Shown piece by piece: positions 13,374 to 20,401 of a DNA stretch of 23,383 nucleotides. The first letter of the stretch is position 1. Every line of letters starts with the position of its first letter. The translations under genes were made by a program, and so were the position numbers. Under the pieces are notes generated by a model. The model made no database searches. It was not told the DNA's origin and saw only the letters and a list, made by a program, of their open reading frames with translations. The DNA is from CAYPZL01 sp964415045 (GTDB taxonomy: Bacteria > Planctomycetota > Phycisphaerae > Sedimentisphaerales > Anaerobacaceae), in assembly GCA_964415045.1 (NCBI GenBank), contig CAYPZL010000083.1:1-23383 (forward strand). The letters run 5' to 3'.

Positions 13374-14813
13374 TCAAGCGACTTCTACCGGTTGCCCCTG
13401 TTCCAACGGGTTGGAGACGGACTGAATCTCGCCCTGCCTGGGCAGGCTCTTCTGGATGTTGTACTGTTTGACCTTGGCGTAGAGGGTCGCCCGGGTGATG
13501 CCGAGCAAGGAGGCGGCCTGAGTCTTCTGCCATCCGGTCTCGTGCAAGGCCCGGGCGATGAGCTCACGCTCGGCTTTTTGCAGCGAGAAATCCTTGATTC
13601 CCGGACGGCAGAGAGCCCCGCCGGCATTCTCGGTCTCCATCGGCTCGATCACGATGCTTTCGAGTCCGATCTTGTCCGTTTTTTCCAGGAGGACGGCCCT
13701 CTCCATGACGTTGCGCAGCTCGCGCACGTTTCCCGGCCAGTGGTGTTTGTGCAGGGCTTCCAGTGCGAGTTTGGTGATCGCTTTCTTCTTCTGATCGGGG
13801 CTGCAGATGGTTGAGGTGTTCAGAATGTACTCGGCCAGCAGCTTGATGTCCTCTCTTCGGCCGGGCGACCTCAAAGGCGCCAGCGGGATGGGACAGATGT
13901 TCAAACGGTAGTAAAGATCCTGTCTGAACCGTTTCTCTTCCATCTCCCTCTTGAGGTTGCGGTTGCTGGAGGCGATGATGGTTGCCTTGCACGTGAGGTC
14001 CTTGACGCCGCCGACCTTGCGGAAGGTCTTCTCCTGGAGGACACGGAGCAGCTTGGCCTGGGGTTCGAGCCCCATTTCACTGATTTCGTCGAGGAAGAGC
14101 GTCCCTTCGCCCGCGAGTTCGAGCAGGCCCGTTTTGTCACGGTCGGCGCCGGTGAAGGCGCCCTTCACGTGTCCGAAGAGTTCGCTTTCGAGCAGATTGG
14201 CGGTGAGGGCCGCGCAGTTGACGGCAACGAACGGCTTATCCGGATGCCGGATCGTGTGGATGGCTCGGGCGGCCACCTCTTTGCCGGTGCCCGTCTCGCC
14301 GACGATCAGGACGGGATTGCAGCGGCTCTGCCCGACGAGCTTGACCATCTCGATGGTGCGGCGGGCTGCCTTGCTGCGTCCGACCATCGCCACGGCGGCG
14401 GCGATTTCGTCGACAAAGTAGTCCGCATAGGTCGTGGCGCCGGTGGCTTCCGACTGACGGGCACTGACGTCGGCGGCAATCCGGCGCAGGCGTTCGCGGT
14501 CGTCATCGCTCAAAAGATGATGGGACGCGCCTGCTCTTTTGTATTCTTCAGAGGAAAACGGCGCGCCCGCCGCGGCGATCACCACGGCGCTTTGCGGCCG
14601 ACTGTCTCCGTTATCGGTCTTTTCGAGAAACTCGCGCAGGCGTGCGGGGGTGACGGACCCGTCGCACAGGGTCATCTCCGGAGTCACGGTGTTGACTATG
14701 TCAATCGCTTCGGCGGGATCGTCAGCCACGAAAACTTCGTGCGCTACCTCCTGTGCCATGTCACGAAGCCTCGGGCTGTTGCTGACCACGACAATCCTGC
14801 GCAATAAACTCAT
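13374..14813 (-). CDS. Sigma-54-dependent activator, NtrC family, with a highly degenerate receiver
   Basis: A 479-residue protein. Residues 1-115 have the outline of a response-regulator receiver (RIVVVSNSPRLR...), but the acidic pair is Ser-Asn (11-12) and the conserved Lys region reads HHLLSDDD. An Asp remains at the phosphoacceptor position (Asp 51, EMTLCDGS). The AAA+ domain covers about 143-385: Walker A GETGTGKE (172-179), GAFTGA (218-223), Walker B GEGTLFLDE (235-243) and HWPGNVRELRN. The C-terminal Fis-type helix-turn-helix lies at about 410-452 (QKTQAASLLGITRATLYAKV). It should activate sigma-54 polymerase, probably at the flagellar promoters on each side. ATG at 14813 has AGGA 7 bases upstream; the longer frame from 14945 covers the repeat-rich regulatory region and is rejected. 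The gene appears monocistronic. Confidence 0.93.
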   Translation of the reverse strand: MSLLRRIVVVSNSPRLRDMAQEVAHEVFVADDPAEAIDIVNTVTPEMTLCDGSVTPARLREFLEKTDNGDSRPQSAVVIAAAGAPFSSEEYKRAGASHHLLSDDDRERLRRIAADVSARQSEATGATTYADYFVDEIAAAVAMVGRSKAARRTIEMVKLVGQSRCNPVLIVGETGTGKEVAARAIHTIRHPDKPFVAVNCAALTANLLESELFGHVKGAFTGADRDKTGLLELAGEGTLFLDEISEMGLEPQAKLLRVLQEKTFRKVGGVKDLTCKATIIASSNRNLKREMEEKRFRQDLYYRLNICPIPLAPLRSPGRREDIKLLAEYILNTSTICSPDQKKKAITKLALEALHKHHWPGNVRELRNVMERAVLLEKTDKIGLESIVIEPMETENAGGALCRPGIKDFSLQKAERELIARALHETGWQKTQAASLLGITRATLYAKVKQYNIQKSLPRQGEIQSVSNPLEQGQPVEVA

Positions 14814-15265
14814 ATCGTTTCCTAAACAAATGTCACGTTCATGCTCTGCAAAAGTTCCGTGCTGGGATACGTGACAAATCGACAGCCCATTTGCAATATC
14901 TTTAATTTTTATTGGACGCCGCCCCATGTCACGCTGGAGGGACACGTTCGCCGCGGACTGAGGACCGCCTTTTTATGGGATAAACAAACGCCGCGTCGCG
15001 ATTTGTATCGGACCCGTATCCGGGCAGGAAGGCGGTTCTGCTTTTTATGGGACTCGGTGGTGTCACTTGCAAGCGCCAGAAAGAGGGAAGAGGACGTCAG
15101 GTCCGACGGGGTGGGGCTGGCAGAATCTTCCCGGGAGGCAGGAAAATTGTTCCCCTCCGGTCGACGGTCGGACCGACGCCCCGGGAAGCGCGAAGAAATC
15201 CATGTCATCCTAACTCCTTGTCTTCTGCAAGCTTAGGCTCATGTCGATCGGTTTGTGTTTCCTCG
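14814..15265. promoter_or_regulatory. Intergenic control region between the activator gene and flgD, with repeats and dyads
   Basis: No convincing gene in 0.45 kb. TGTCACG occurs at 14831-14837 and 14928-14934, and inverted (CGTGACA) at 14870-14876. CTTTTTATGGGA occurs at 14969-14980 and 15041-15052, with a diverged TTTTTATTGGA at 14906-14916. A perfect 11-bp dyad GTCGGACCGAC is at 15167-15177 and a related imperfect one at 15095-15108. These are candidate binding sites for the flagellar activators or for autoregulation of the leftward activator gene. I could not assign a -35/-10 promoter with confidence. Confidence 0.55.
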
Positions 15266-15281
15266 TGGCACGGGAATTGCC
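15266..15281 (+). promoter_or_regulatory. Sigma-54 (-24/-12) promoter of the flgD-flgI operon
   Basis: TGGCACG-GGAA-TTGCC matches the sigma-54 consensus with GG and GC ten bases apart. Transcription should begin near 15293, leaving a leader of about 80 nt before flgD at 15375. It is the mirror of the promoter at 13094-13109, so hook/ring and switch/export genes probably share activators. Confidence 0.88.
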
Positions 15282-15374
15282 CTGACTCGTTGCGACAGGC
15301 CGCATCGTGTGAGCCGGTATGGCAGACATGGGATCGCGGCTCGATCGTATGTTTCTTCGTGGAAAGGAAGTCGG

Positions 15375-15758
15375 ATGAGTTCGGCATCGACGGTTTCATC
15401 GGCAAGTGACATCCAGATGGATTACATGAAGCTCCTGGTGACGCAGTTACAGAACCAGAATCCGCTGGAGCCGCTGGACAACAACGAGATGGCGGCGCAG
15501 TTGGCGCAGTTCTCCGAGCTGGAACAGTTGGAGAACATGAACGCGTCTTTCAGCCGCGTGCTGGACTCGGTGCAGCAGAGCTACGCGAGTTCCTTGATCG
15601 GCAAGGACGTTTCTTTTGAGGTGCGGGCGGCCGACGGTGGCCTGGAGACGAAAACGGGTGAGGTGGAAGAAGTGATCATGGAAGATGATGGGGACATCAC
15701 CCTGGTCGTGGACGGGCAGAACGTCCGCCTGGCGGACGTGACTGCGATTCGAGAATAG
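15375..15758 (+). CDS. flgD: Flagellar hook-capping protein FlgD, short form
   Basis: A 127-residue protein. The N-terminal FlgD signature lies at about 14-60: DYMKLLVTQLQNQNPLEPLD, then AQFSELEQLENMN. The remaining part (about 70-125) is a small beta-rich domain (LIGKDVSFEVRAADGG, GDITLVVDGQNVRLADV). FlgD caps the growing hook and guides FlgE polymerisation outside the cell. Typical proteobacterial FlgD is about 220-240 residues with Ig-like and tudor domains; this one resembles the short form found in Firmicutes, and lacks the Ig-like insert. ATG at 15375 has AAGGAAG 4 bases upstream. It is the first gene of the plus-strand operon, 40 bp before flgE. Confidence 0.9.
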   Translation: MSSASTVSSASDIQMDYMKLLVTQLQNQNPLEPLDNNEMAAQLAQFSELEQLENMNASFSRVLDSVQQSYASSLIGKDVSFEVRAADGGLETKTGEVEEVIMEDDGDITLVVDGQNVRLADVTAIRE

Positions 15759-15797
15759 GACGCCAAGGAGCGTTTTCAGTAGTAGGAGACGGGCAAA

Positions 15798-17486
15798 ATG
15801 AGTTACGCGTTGTCATCAGGAGTGACGGGGCTTCAAGCCCATCAGAAGATGCTGGACGTGGCGGGCAACAACCTTGCGAATGTCAACACAACCGCGTACA
15901 AATCCAGCTCGATCAGTTTTTCGGAGCTTCTGGGTCAGACGCTGCAGGATGCGACACAGCCGACCGATCAGATCGGCGGGACCGACCCTATGCAGATGGG
16001 CAGCGGTGTGGATGTCACGAGTATCACGCCCAACATGACCCAGGGCAGCATCGTGAAGACAGGCAATCCCCTGGACATGGCCATCGAAGGGGAAGGCTAC
16101 TTCGTTGTGGACAGCAGTGAGGGCCCCTTGTACACGCGCGCCGGCATGTTCGGAGTGGACGAGAGTGGTTATCTTGTGGATCCGGCCACCGGCTATCGCG
16201 TGCAGCGCATGGGATTGACCGGTGAGAGTGACGGCTTTCAGATCACCGGTGACAGCAGTATTCGCATTCCCTACGACGTCGCGCTGCCGGCTCGGATGAC
16301 ATCAGAGATTACCATCACCGGCAATTGTAGCTCAGATGCCACGCCCGTCGCCCAGGCCCAGGTCCTGGTGTCGGAAATCAGCTATACATACAATGGCGGC
16401 ACGGACGCCTCCGAGACGACGGAAATCGACCAGCTTGACCAGTTCAGCGGCGGTTCGGGCCCGAACGGCGAGCTGGCCGGCGGGGAAACGGGCACCATCA
16501 CCATCGCCGGCTACGACAAGGATGGCAACGCCTTGAGCAGCGGTCTGACCTTTACAGTCTCGGACACCACGACGTTGGGAGATTTGGTCAACCACCTCAA
16601 TACGAACGTTCTCAACGGCGCCACCGCTTCGATTGTGAACGGTCAGATTTGTATCACGGATGATGTGACGGGCTACAGCAAGTCCGATATCAGCTTGTCG
16701 TACTCCGGCACCGGTTCTCTGGAGACACCGTCGTACTTCGAGATTCCCACGGTGGGAGGCGATGAGGTCAAGAACATCAACATCGCCATTTTCGACTCTC
16801 TGGGAGGCAAGCACGTCCTGTCGGCGGCACTGGTGCGCACCGATACGATCAACACGTGGGACCTGGTACTTACCTCGGTGACGGGAAACGTCAGTGCGAT
16901 CGGCTTGGATAATCGCCGTGTCAGCGGCATTCAGTTCGATCCTGAAACGGGTGCCTATTCCGGCATTCCCTTGACCGAGACGGCTGAATTCACCATGACG
17001 TTCGATCATGATACGGCCCATCCTCAGACTGTCTCTCTGGACTTTGGAACGGTAGGCTCTTTTGACGGCCTGACCCAGTTCGCCGGCACCTCCACCGCGG
17101 TGGCGCGCGACCAGGATGGGTATGAGGCAGGCAGTCTCTCCACGGTATCGGTCAATAGTGAAGGGGTGCTCTTCGGCGCCTTCTCCAACGGAATCAAGAA
17201 GGACCTTGCCACGATTCAGATTGCCACGTTTAACAACCCGGCGGGTTTGCAGAATGTGGGTGGGGGATACTTCGCTTCGTCGGCCAACTCCGGCGGGGCG
17301 GTGGCCGTCCAGGCGCAAACCGCAGGCGCCGGTTCCGTCCAGGGCGGCGCTCTGGAGAAGTCCAACGCGGATGTGGCCACCGAGTTTGTCAATCTCATTC
17401 AGGCCCAGAATGGATTTCAGGCGAACGCCCGCACCATCACGGTGGCAAACCAGATCCTTCAGGAGCTCACCAACCTCATCAGGTAA
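15798..17486 (+). CDS. flgE: Flagellar hook protein FlgE with an inserted domain
   Basis: A 562-residue protein, longer than the common 400-residue FlgE. The rod-domain signature is at the N-terminus (SSGVTGLQAHQKMLDVAGNNLANVNTTAY split across 6-34), the FlgE/F/G core is seen at GNPLDMAIEGEGYFVV (about 89-104) and GPLYTRAGMFGVDESGYLVD, and the D2 hallmark NINIAIFDSLGGKHVLSAAL at about 326-345. The C-terminal helix carries FVNLIQAQNGFQANARTI (about 526-543). Residues about 185-312 are an extra domain containing a flagellin-hook-IN-like strand pattern (DTTTLGDLVNHLN, then a GATASIVNGQICITDD hairpin). The hook is the universal joint between rod and filament. ATG at 15798 has AGGAGA about 8 bases upstream. 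Confidence 0.95.
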   Translation: MSYALSSGVTGLQAHQKMLDVAGNNLANVNTTAYKSSSISFSELLGQTLQDATQPTDQIGGTDPMQMGSGVDVTSITPNMTQGSIVKTGNPLDMAIEGEGYFVVDSSEGPLYTRAGMFGVDESGYLVDPATGYRVQRMGLTGESDGFQITGDSSIRIPYDVALPARMTSEITITGNCSSDATPVAQAQVLVSEISYTYNGGTDASETTEIDQLDQFSGGSGPNGELAGGETGTITIAGYDKDGNALSSGLTFTVSDTTTLGDLVNHLNTNVLNGATASIVNGQICITDDVTGYSKSDISLSYSGTGSLETPSYFEIPTVGGDEVKNINIAIFDSLGGKHVLSAALVRTDTINTWDLVLTSVTGNVSAIGLDNRRVSGIQFDPETGAYSGIPLTETAEFTMTFDHDTAHPQTVSLDFGTVGSFDGLTQFAGTSTAVARDQDGYEAGSLSTVSVNSEGVLFGAFSNGIKKDLATIQIATFNNPAGLQNVGGGYFASSANSGGAVAVQAQTAGAGSVQGGALEKSNADVATEFVNLIQAQNGFQANARTITVANQILQELTNLIR

Positions 17487-17528
17487 GCATCGTTTTCGGC
17501 CCTAGCAGTACTGTTATTGGGGATTCGA

Positions 17529-18839
17529 ATGGCAATCGGCAGCACAACCTGGAACTTTCGGGATATCGTCCTGGCGCAGATGACGCCCCATGAGAGGTGG
17601 TCTGCGGCCCGGCGAATCGATTCCGGGTTTGTCTCGGAGTATGGGCTCGTGCTGCTGATCGGCTTCGTCCTTTTCGTGCTGATTGTCCTGCTCTGGTGGG
17701 TCAGCTCTCGGCGCCGGACCCTCCAGCCTGAGTCCCGGCAGGAACGGTTTGGCCAGGACGCGATCCGAAGGGGACTCAGCGTGCGGGAGCGCCGGATCCT
17801 CTTGGCGATTGCCGTACGCAGCGGCCTGCGGCAACACGAGAAGGTGCTTGACTCTCCGGCGGCTTTCAGCCAGGGAGCGAAGAAGTTGCTGGCCGAGTTT
17901 GCCTATACCCGGACGCCTCAGGAAAACCGGCACCTGACAGAGGAAGTGGCGTCTCTGCGGCAAAAGCTGGGTTTTGCCAGCATCCGGCGGTTGGACGAAC
18001 GGGTTGATGAGGCCGAGCCGAGCAGCCGGAGCATCCCCGTGGGCACGACGGTTGAACTCCTCTCGCAAGGGCAGCAAGACAAGATCGCTGTGGAGGGGAC
18101 GGTAGTCCGCAACGATGAGATCGAATTGGCCGTGGAGTCGAACTCAACCGTCGAGGGCGGGGCCGGTACGCGTTGGCGGGTTCGATATTGCTCCGGCATG
18201 TCGCTCTGGGAGTTTGACGCGACGGCGATCGACTGTGAAGGAACGAGACTGACGCTCAACCACAGCCAGGACATTCGCTTTCTCAATCGCCGACGGTTCG
18301 CACGCAGGGCGGCAAACCGGCAGGCGCTTGTGGCACTTTTTCCGCTTGTGCGAGGCGCCGTGCCCGGCGCTGTTGCGGCGGCACCGGGCCCGGACCCCGT
18401 CGGCCCGTCGGATGACGCCCGTCGCGGTGGGCTTGCGGTGCCCGAATTTGCCGACGCGGTAGTGACGGAAGTGGCCGGGCCGGGTCTGCGGATCAGGTCG
18501 TCCTTGCACGCCCGGGAAGGCGACCGGGTGCTGGTTCTGTTCGGTGCAGCCGACGGCAACGCCCTCGTGGAGGAAGGAAACGACAGCGGGAGGCCGCCGT
18601 GCATGGCAGAGCATATCGGCTATGTTCGGCATTGCCAGAGCGTTGGCGATGAGCTGTCACTCGCGGTCGAGCTGACCGGTCTCAACAGTGTTGAGATGGA
18701 CGAGCTCATACGCCTCGCGGCTCTGGCGGAAAATCCGTATGACGAAGGCGAGGCCGACAGTGCCGACCCCGACGCTCGACTGGACGAACGGTCCGATGCG
18801 GGCACGACAGTGAAATCGCACGTGGCGCAGGGGGTGTAG
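17529..18839 (+). CDS. Membrane-anchored YcgR-N/PilZ-like protein in the hook operon
   Basis: A 436-residue protein. One membrane helix at about 37-58 (EYGLVLLIGFVLFVLIVLLW) is followed by a basic helical cytoplasmic region (about 60-150), then a YcgR-N-like beta domain at about 171-250 (VGTTVELLSQGQQDKIAVEG, LWEFDATAIDCEG, RLTLNHSQDI) and a PilZ-like domain from about 252. The RxxxR c-di-GMP motif is present (NRRRFARR, about 253-260); the second motif, normally (D/N)xSxxG, reads EVAGPG at 314-319. YcgR/PilZ proteins slow or steer the motor on binding c-di-GMP. ATG at 17529 (GGGGAT 5 bases upstream) is chosen over a TTG at 17517. The gene ends one base before flgF. Membrane anchoring near the motor and its place between flgE and flgF make a motor brake likely, but the ligand is uncertain. 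Confidence 0.72.
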   Translation: MAIGSTTWNFRDIVLAQMTPHERWSAARRIDSGFVSEYGLVLLIGFVLFVLIVLLWWVSSRRRTLQPESRQERFGQDAIRRGLSVRERRILLAIAVRSGLRQHEKVLDSPAAFSQGAKKLLAEFAYTRTPQENRHLTEEVASLRQKLGFASIRRLDERVDEAEPSSRSIPVGTTVELLSQGQQDKIAVEGTVVRNDEIELAVESNSTVEGGAGTRWRVRYCSGMSLWEFDATAIDCEGTRLTLNHSQDIRFLNRRRFARRAANRQALVALFPLVRGAVPGAVAAAPGPDPVGPSDDARRGGLAVPEFADAVVTEVAGPGLRIRSSLHAREGDRVLVLFGAADGNALVEEGNDSGRPPCMAEHIGYVRHCQSVGDELSLAVELTGLNSVEMDELIRLAALAENPYDEGEADSADPDARLDERSDAGTTVKSHVAQGV

Positions 18840-18840
18840 C

Positions 18841-19569
18841 GTGGCGGAAATTGCCGAACAAGTCAGTGCCAGCCTGGATGCCTTGACCAGAGAGTTCGAC
18901 GTCATCGCCCACAATCTGGCCAACGTGAGCACGGTGGGTTACAAGCGTCGCTGCAGTGCGTTCAGCGAAGCTCTTGGCCAGGCGACCACGGGCACCGAAG
19001 GCAGCGGTGAAGAGGAGTCGTCGCAGGCCGTTTTTGACTTCTCACAGGGGCACCTGATTCAGACCGATCGAGTGCTCGACTGTGCTCTGCACGGAAAGGG
19101 CTTTTTCGTTGTGGAGACGCCGGACGGCCCGTTGTACACACGGCATGGTGTGTTCGAGACCAACCAGAACGGACAGGTTGTCGATCTTTCCGGGCGGATT
19201 GTGGCCGGGACGGCGGGGCCTCTGGTGGTGCCTGCGAATGTGGGGCTTTCCCGCGTGCACATCGGCTCGGACGGGCGGGTCAGCGCCGACGGCGCTGCCA
19301 TCGGTCAGTTCCGAGTGGTGGAGTTTGCGGACAACGAGGATCAGCTCGTTCCGGCAGGGGAGAACTGCTTCTGGGCTCCGGAAGATGTCGATCCCATGGA
19401 CGTAGAGAATCCCGTCGTCAAACAGGGTTTCCGGGAAGCCTCCAACGTCAGGCTGATCGACGAGCTGGTCAACATGATCATGGTGTCCCGTATGTACGAG
19501 GCCAACGTGCGACTGGTGAATGTGACAAAAGACGCGACCGACAGTCTGATCGGTGCGGCCTCCGGGTAA
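18841..19569 (+). CDS. flgF: Flagellar rod protein FlgF
   Basis: A 242-residue rod-family protein with N-terminal ASLDALTREFDVIAHNLANV (about 10-29) and STVGYKRRCSAFSE, the internal VLDCALHGKGFFVVETPDGP, LYTRHGVFETNQNGQVVDL, and the C-terminal LIDELVNMIMVSRMYEANVR. The family includes FlgF and FlgG, both in the distal/proximal rod; I assign FlgF because it is the first and more divergent of the pair and lacks the FlgG-type length of GYPIEP segment. GTG start at 18841 directly follows the TAG of the preceding gene with one base between, and GGGGG about 6 bases upstream serves as ribosome site. The product forms the rod in the periplasm. FlgB, FlgC and FliE are not in this window. Confidence 0.88.
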   Translation: MAEIAEQVSASLDALTREFDVIAHNLANVSTVGYKRRCSAFSEALGQATTGTEGSGEEESSQAVFDFSQGHLIQTDRVLDCALHGKGFFVVETPDGPLYTRHGVFETNQNGQVVDLSGRIVAGTAGPLVVPANVGLSRVHIGSDGRVSADGAAIGQFRVVEFADNEDQLVPAGENCFWAPEDVDPMDVENPVVKQGFREASNVRLIDELVNMIMVSRMYEANVRLVNVTKDATDSLIGAASG

Positions 19570-19607
19570 CGCCGGCGCAACCGCCTGCAAGAGAAGGAGA
19601 ACTTCCT

Positions 19608-20393
19608 ATGTTGAGAGCATTTTCCACTTCCGCAACGGGCATGATGGCCCAGCAGAAGTTGGTGGATGTCATTGCCCACAACCTGGCGAACGTCAATACG
19701 ACGGGTTTCAAACGCAGCCACATCAACTTCCAGGATCTGCTCTACGAGAAAGAAAGGCAGGCCGGTACGGAGATTGCCCCTGGGATCAACGCTCCGACCG
19801 GATTAGAGGTGGGCAGCGGCGTTCGTGTCGGCTCAACGCTCAAGGTGTTCAGTCTGGGCGAGTTTCGCAGCACGAATCGCAATCTGGATATTGCCATCCG
19901 GGGAGAAGGATTCTTCCAGGTTCTCATGCCGGACGGGGCCACCCGCTATACGCGCGACGGGTCCCTGCAGGTCAATGCGACCGGGCAGCTCGTCACCATG
20001 TCGGGATACCCCATAGAGCCGGCCATTACGATCCCGACCGACGCCGCAACCATCGACATCGGTGCGGACGGCGGCGTCAACGTTACCGACGGGACGGGCA
20101 CGCGTTCCGTGGTCGGGACGATCGACCTGGCGCGTTTCGCCAACCCTGCCGGTCTGACGGCCGAGGGCGACAACCTGTTTGCCCCGACCGACGCCAGCGG
20201 CGAAGCCGAAATCGGCACGGCCGCGCAGGACGGGTTCGGAGCGATTCAGTCCGGCTTCCTGGAAAAGTCGAACGTGCAGATGGTGGATGAGCTGGTCAAT
20301 CTGATCACGGCCCAGAGGGCCTATGAGATCAACTCCCGCGCGATCCAGGCGGGCGACGATATGCTTCGCAATACGAACAACATCTTCAAATAG
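19608..20393 (+). CDS. flgG: Flagellar distal rod protein FlgG
   Basis: A 261-residue protein, exactly the usual FlgG length. N-terminal signature MMAQQKLVDVIAHNLANVNT (about 12-31) and TTGFKRSHINFQDLLYE, internal NLDIAIRGEGFFQV and GATRYTRDGSLQVNATGQLV, typical FlgG motif GYPIEPAITIP, and C-terminal SGFLEKSNVQMVDELVNLIT with QRAYEINSRAIQAGDDMLR. FlgG builds the straight distal rod that passes through the P and L rings. ATG at 19608 has AAGGAGA 7 bases upstream, a strong ribosome site. It begins 38 bp after flgF and 8 bp before flgA. Confidence 0.97.
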   Translation: MLRAFSTSATGMMAQQKLVDVIAHNLANVNTTGFKRSHINFQDLLYEKERQAGTEIAPGINAPTGLEVGSGVRVGSTLKVFSLGEFRSTNRNLDIAIRGEGFFQVLMPDGATRYTRDGSLQVNATGQLVTMSGYPIEPAITIPTDAATIDIGADGGVNVTDGTGTRSVVGTIDLARFANPAGLTAEGDNLFAPTDASGEAEIGTAAQDGFGAIQSGFLEKSNVQMVDELVNLITAQRAYEINSRAIQAGDDMLRNTNNIFK

Positions 20394-20401
20394 GAGCGGT
20401 C

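Noticed and set aside
14814..14945. 44-residue N-terminal extension of the second activator
   Set aside because: It would cover the repeated TGTCACG motifs and has no homology to receivers. ATG at 14813 has a good ribosome site and begins the receiver strand directly.
14841..15236. Plus-strand open frame of 131 codons, and an opposing one of 99 codons, in the control region
   Set aside because: No ribosome site or recognisable product. The region's repeats and dyads fit regulation better than coding.
16332..17318. Minus-strand open frame of 328 codons opposite flgE
   Set aside because: flgE is unmistakable on the plus strand, and the minus frame is Arg/Val-rich without domains.
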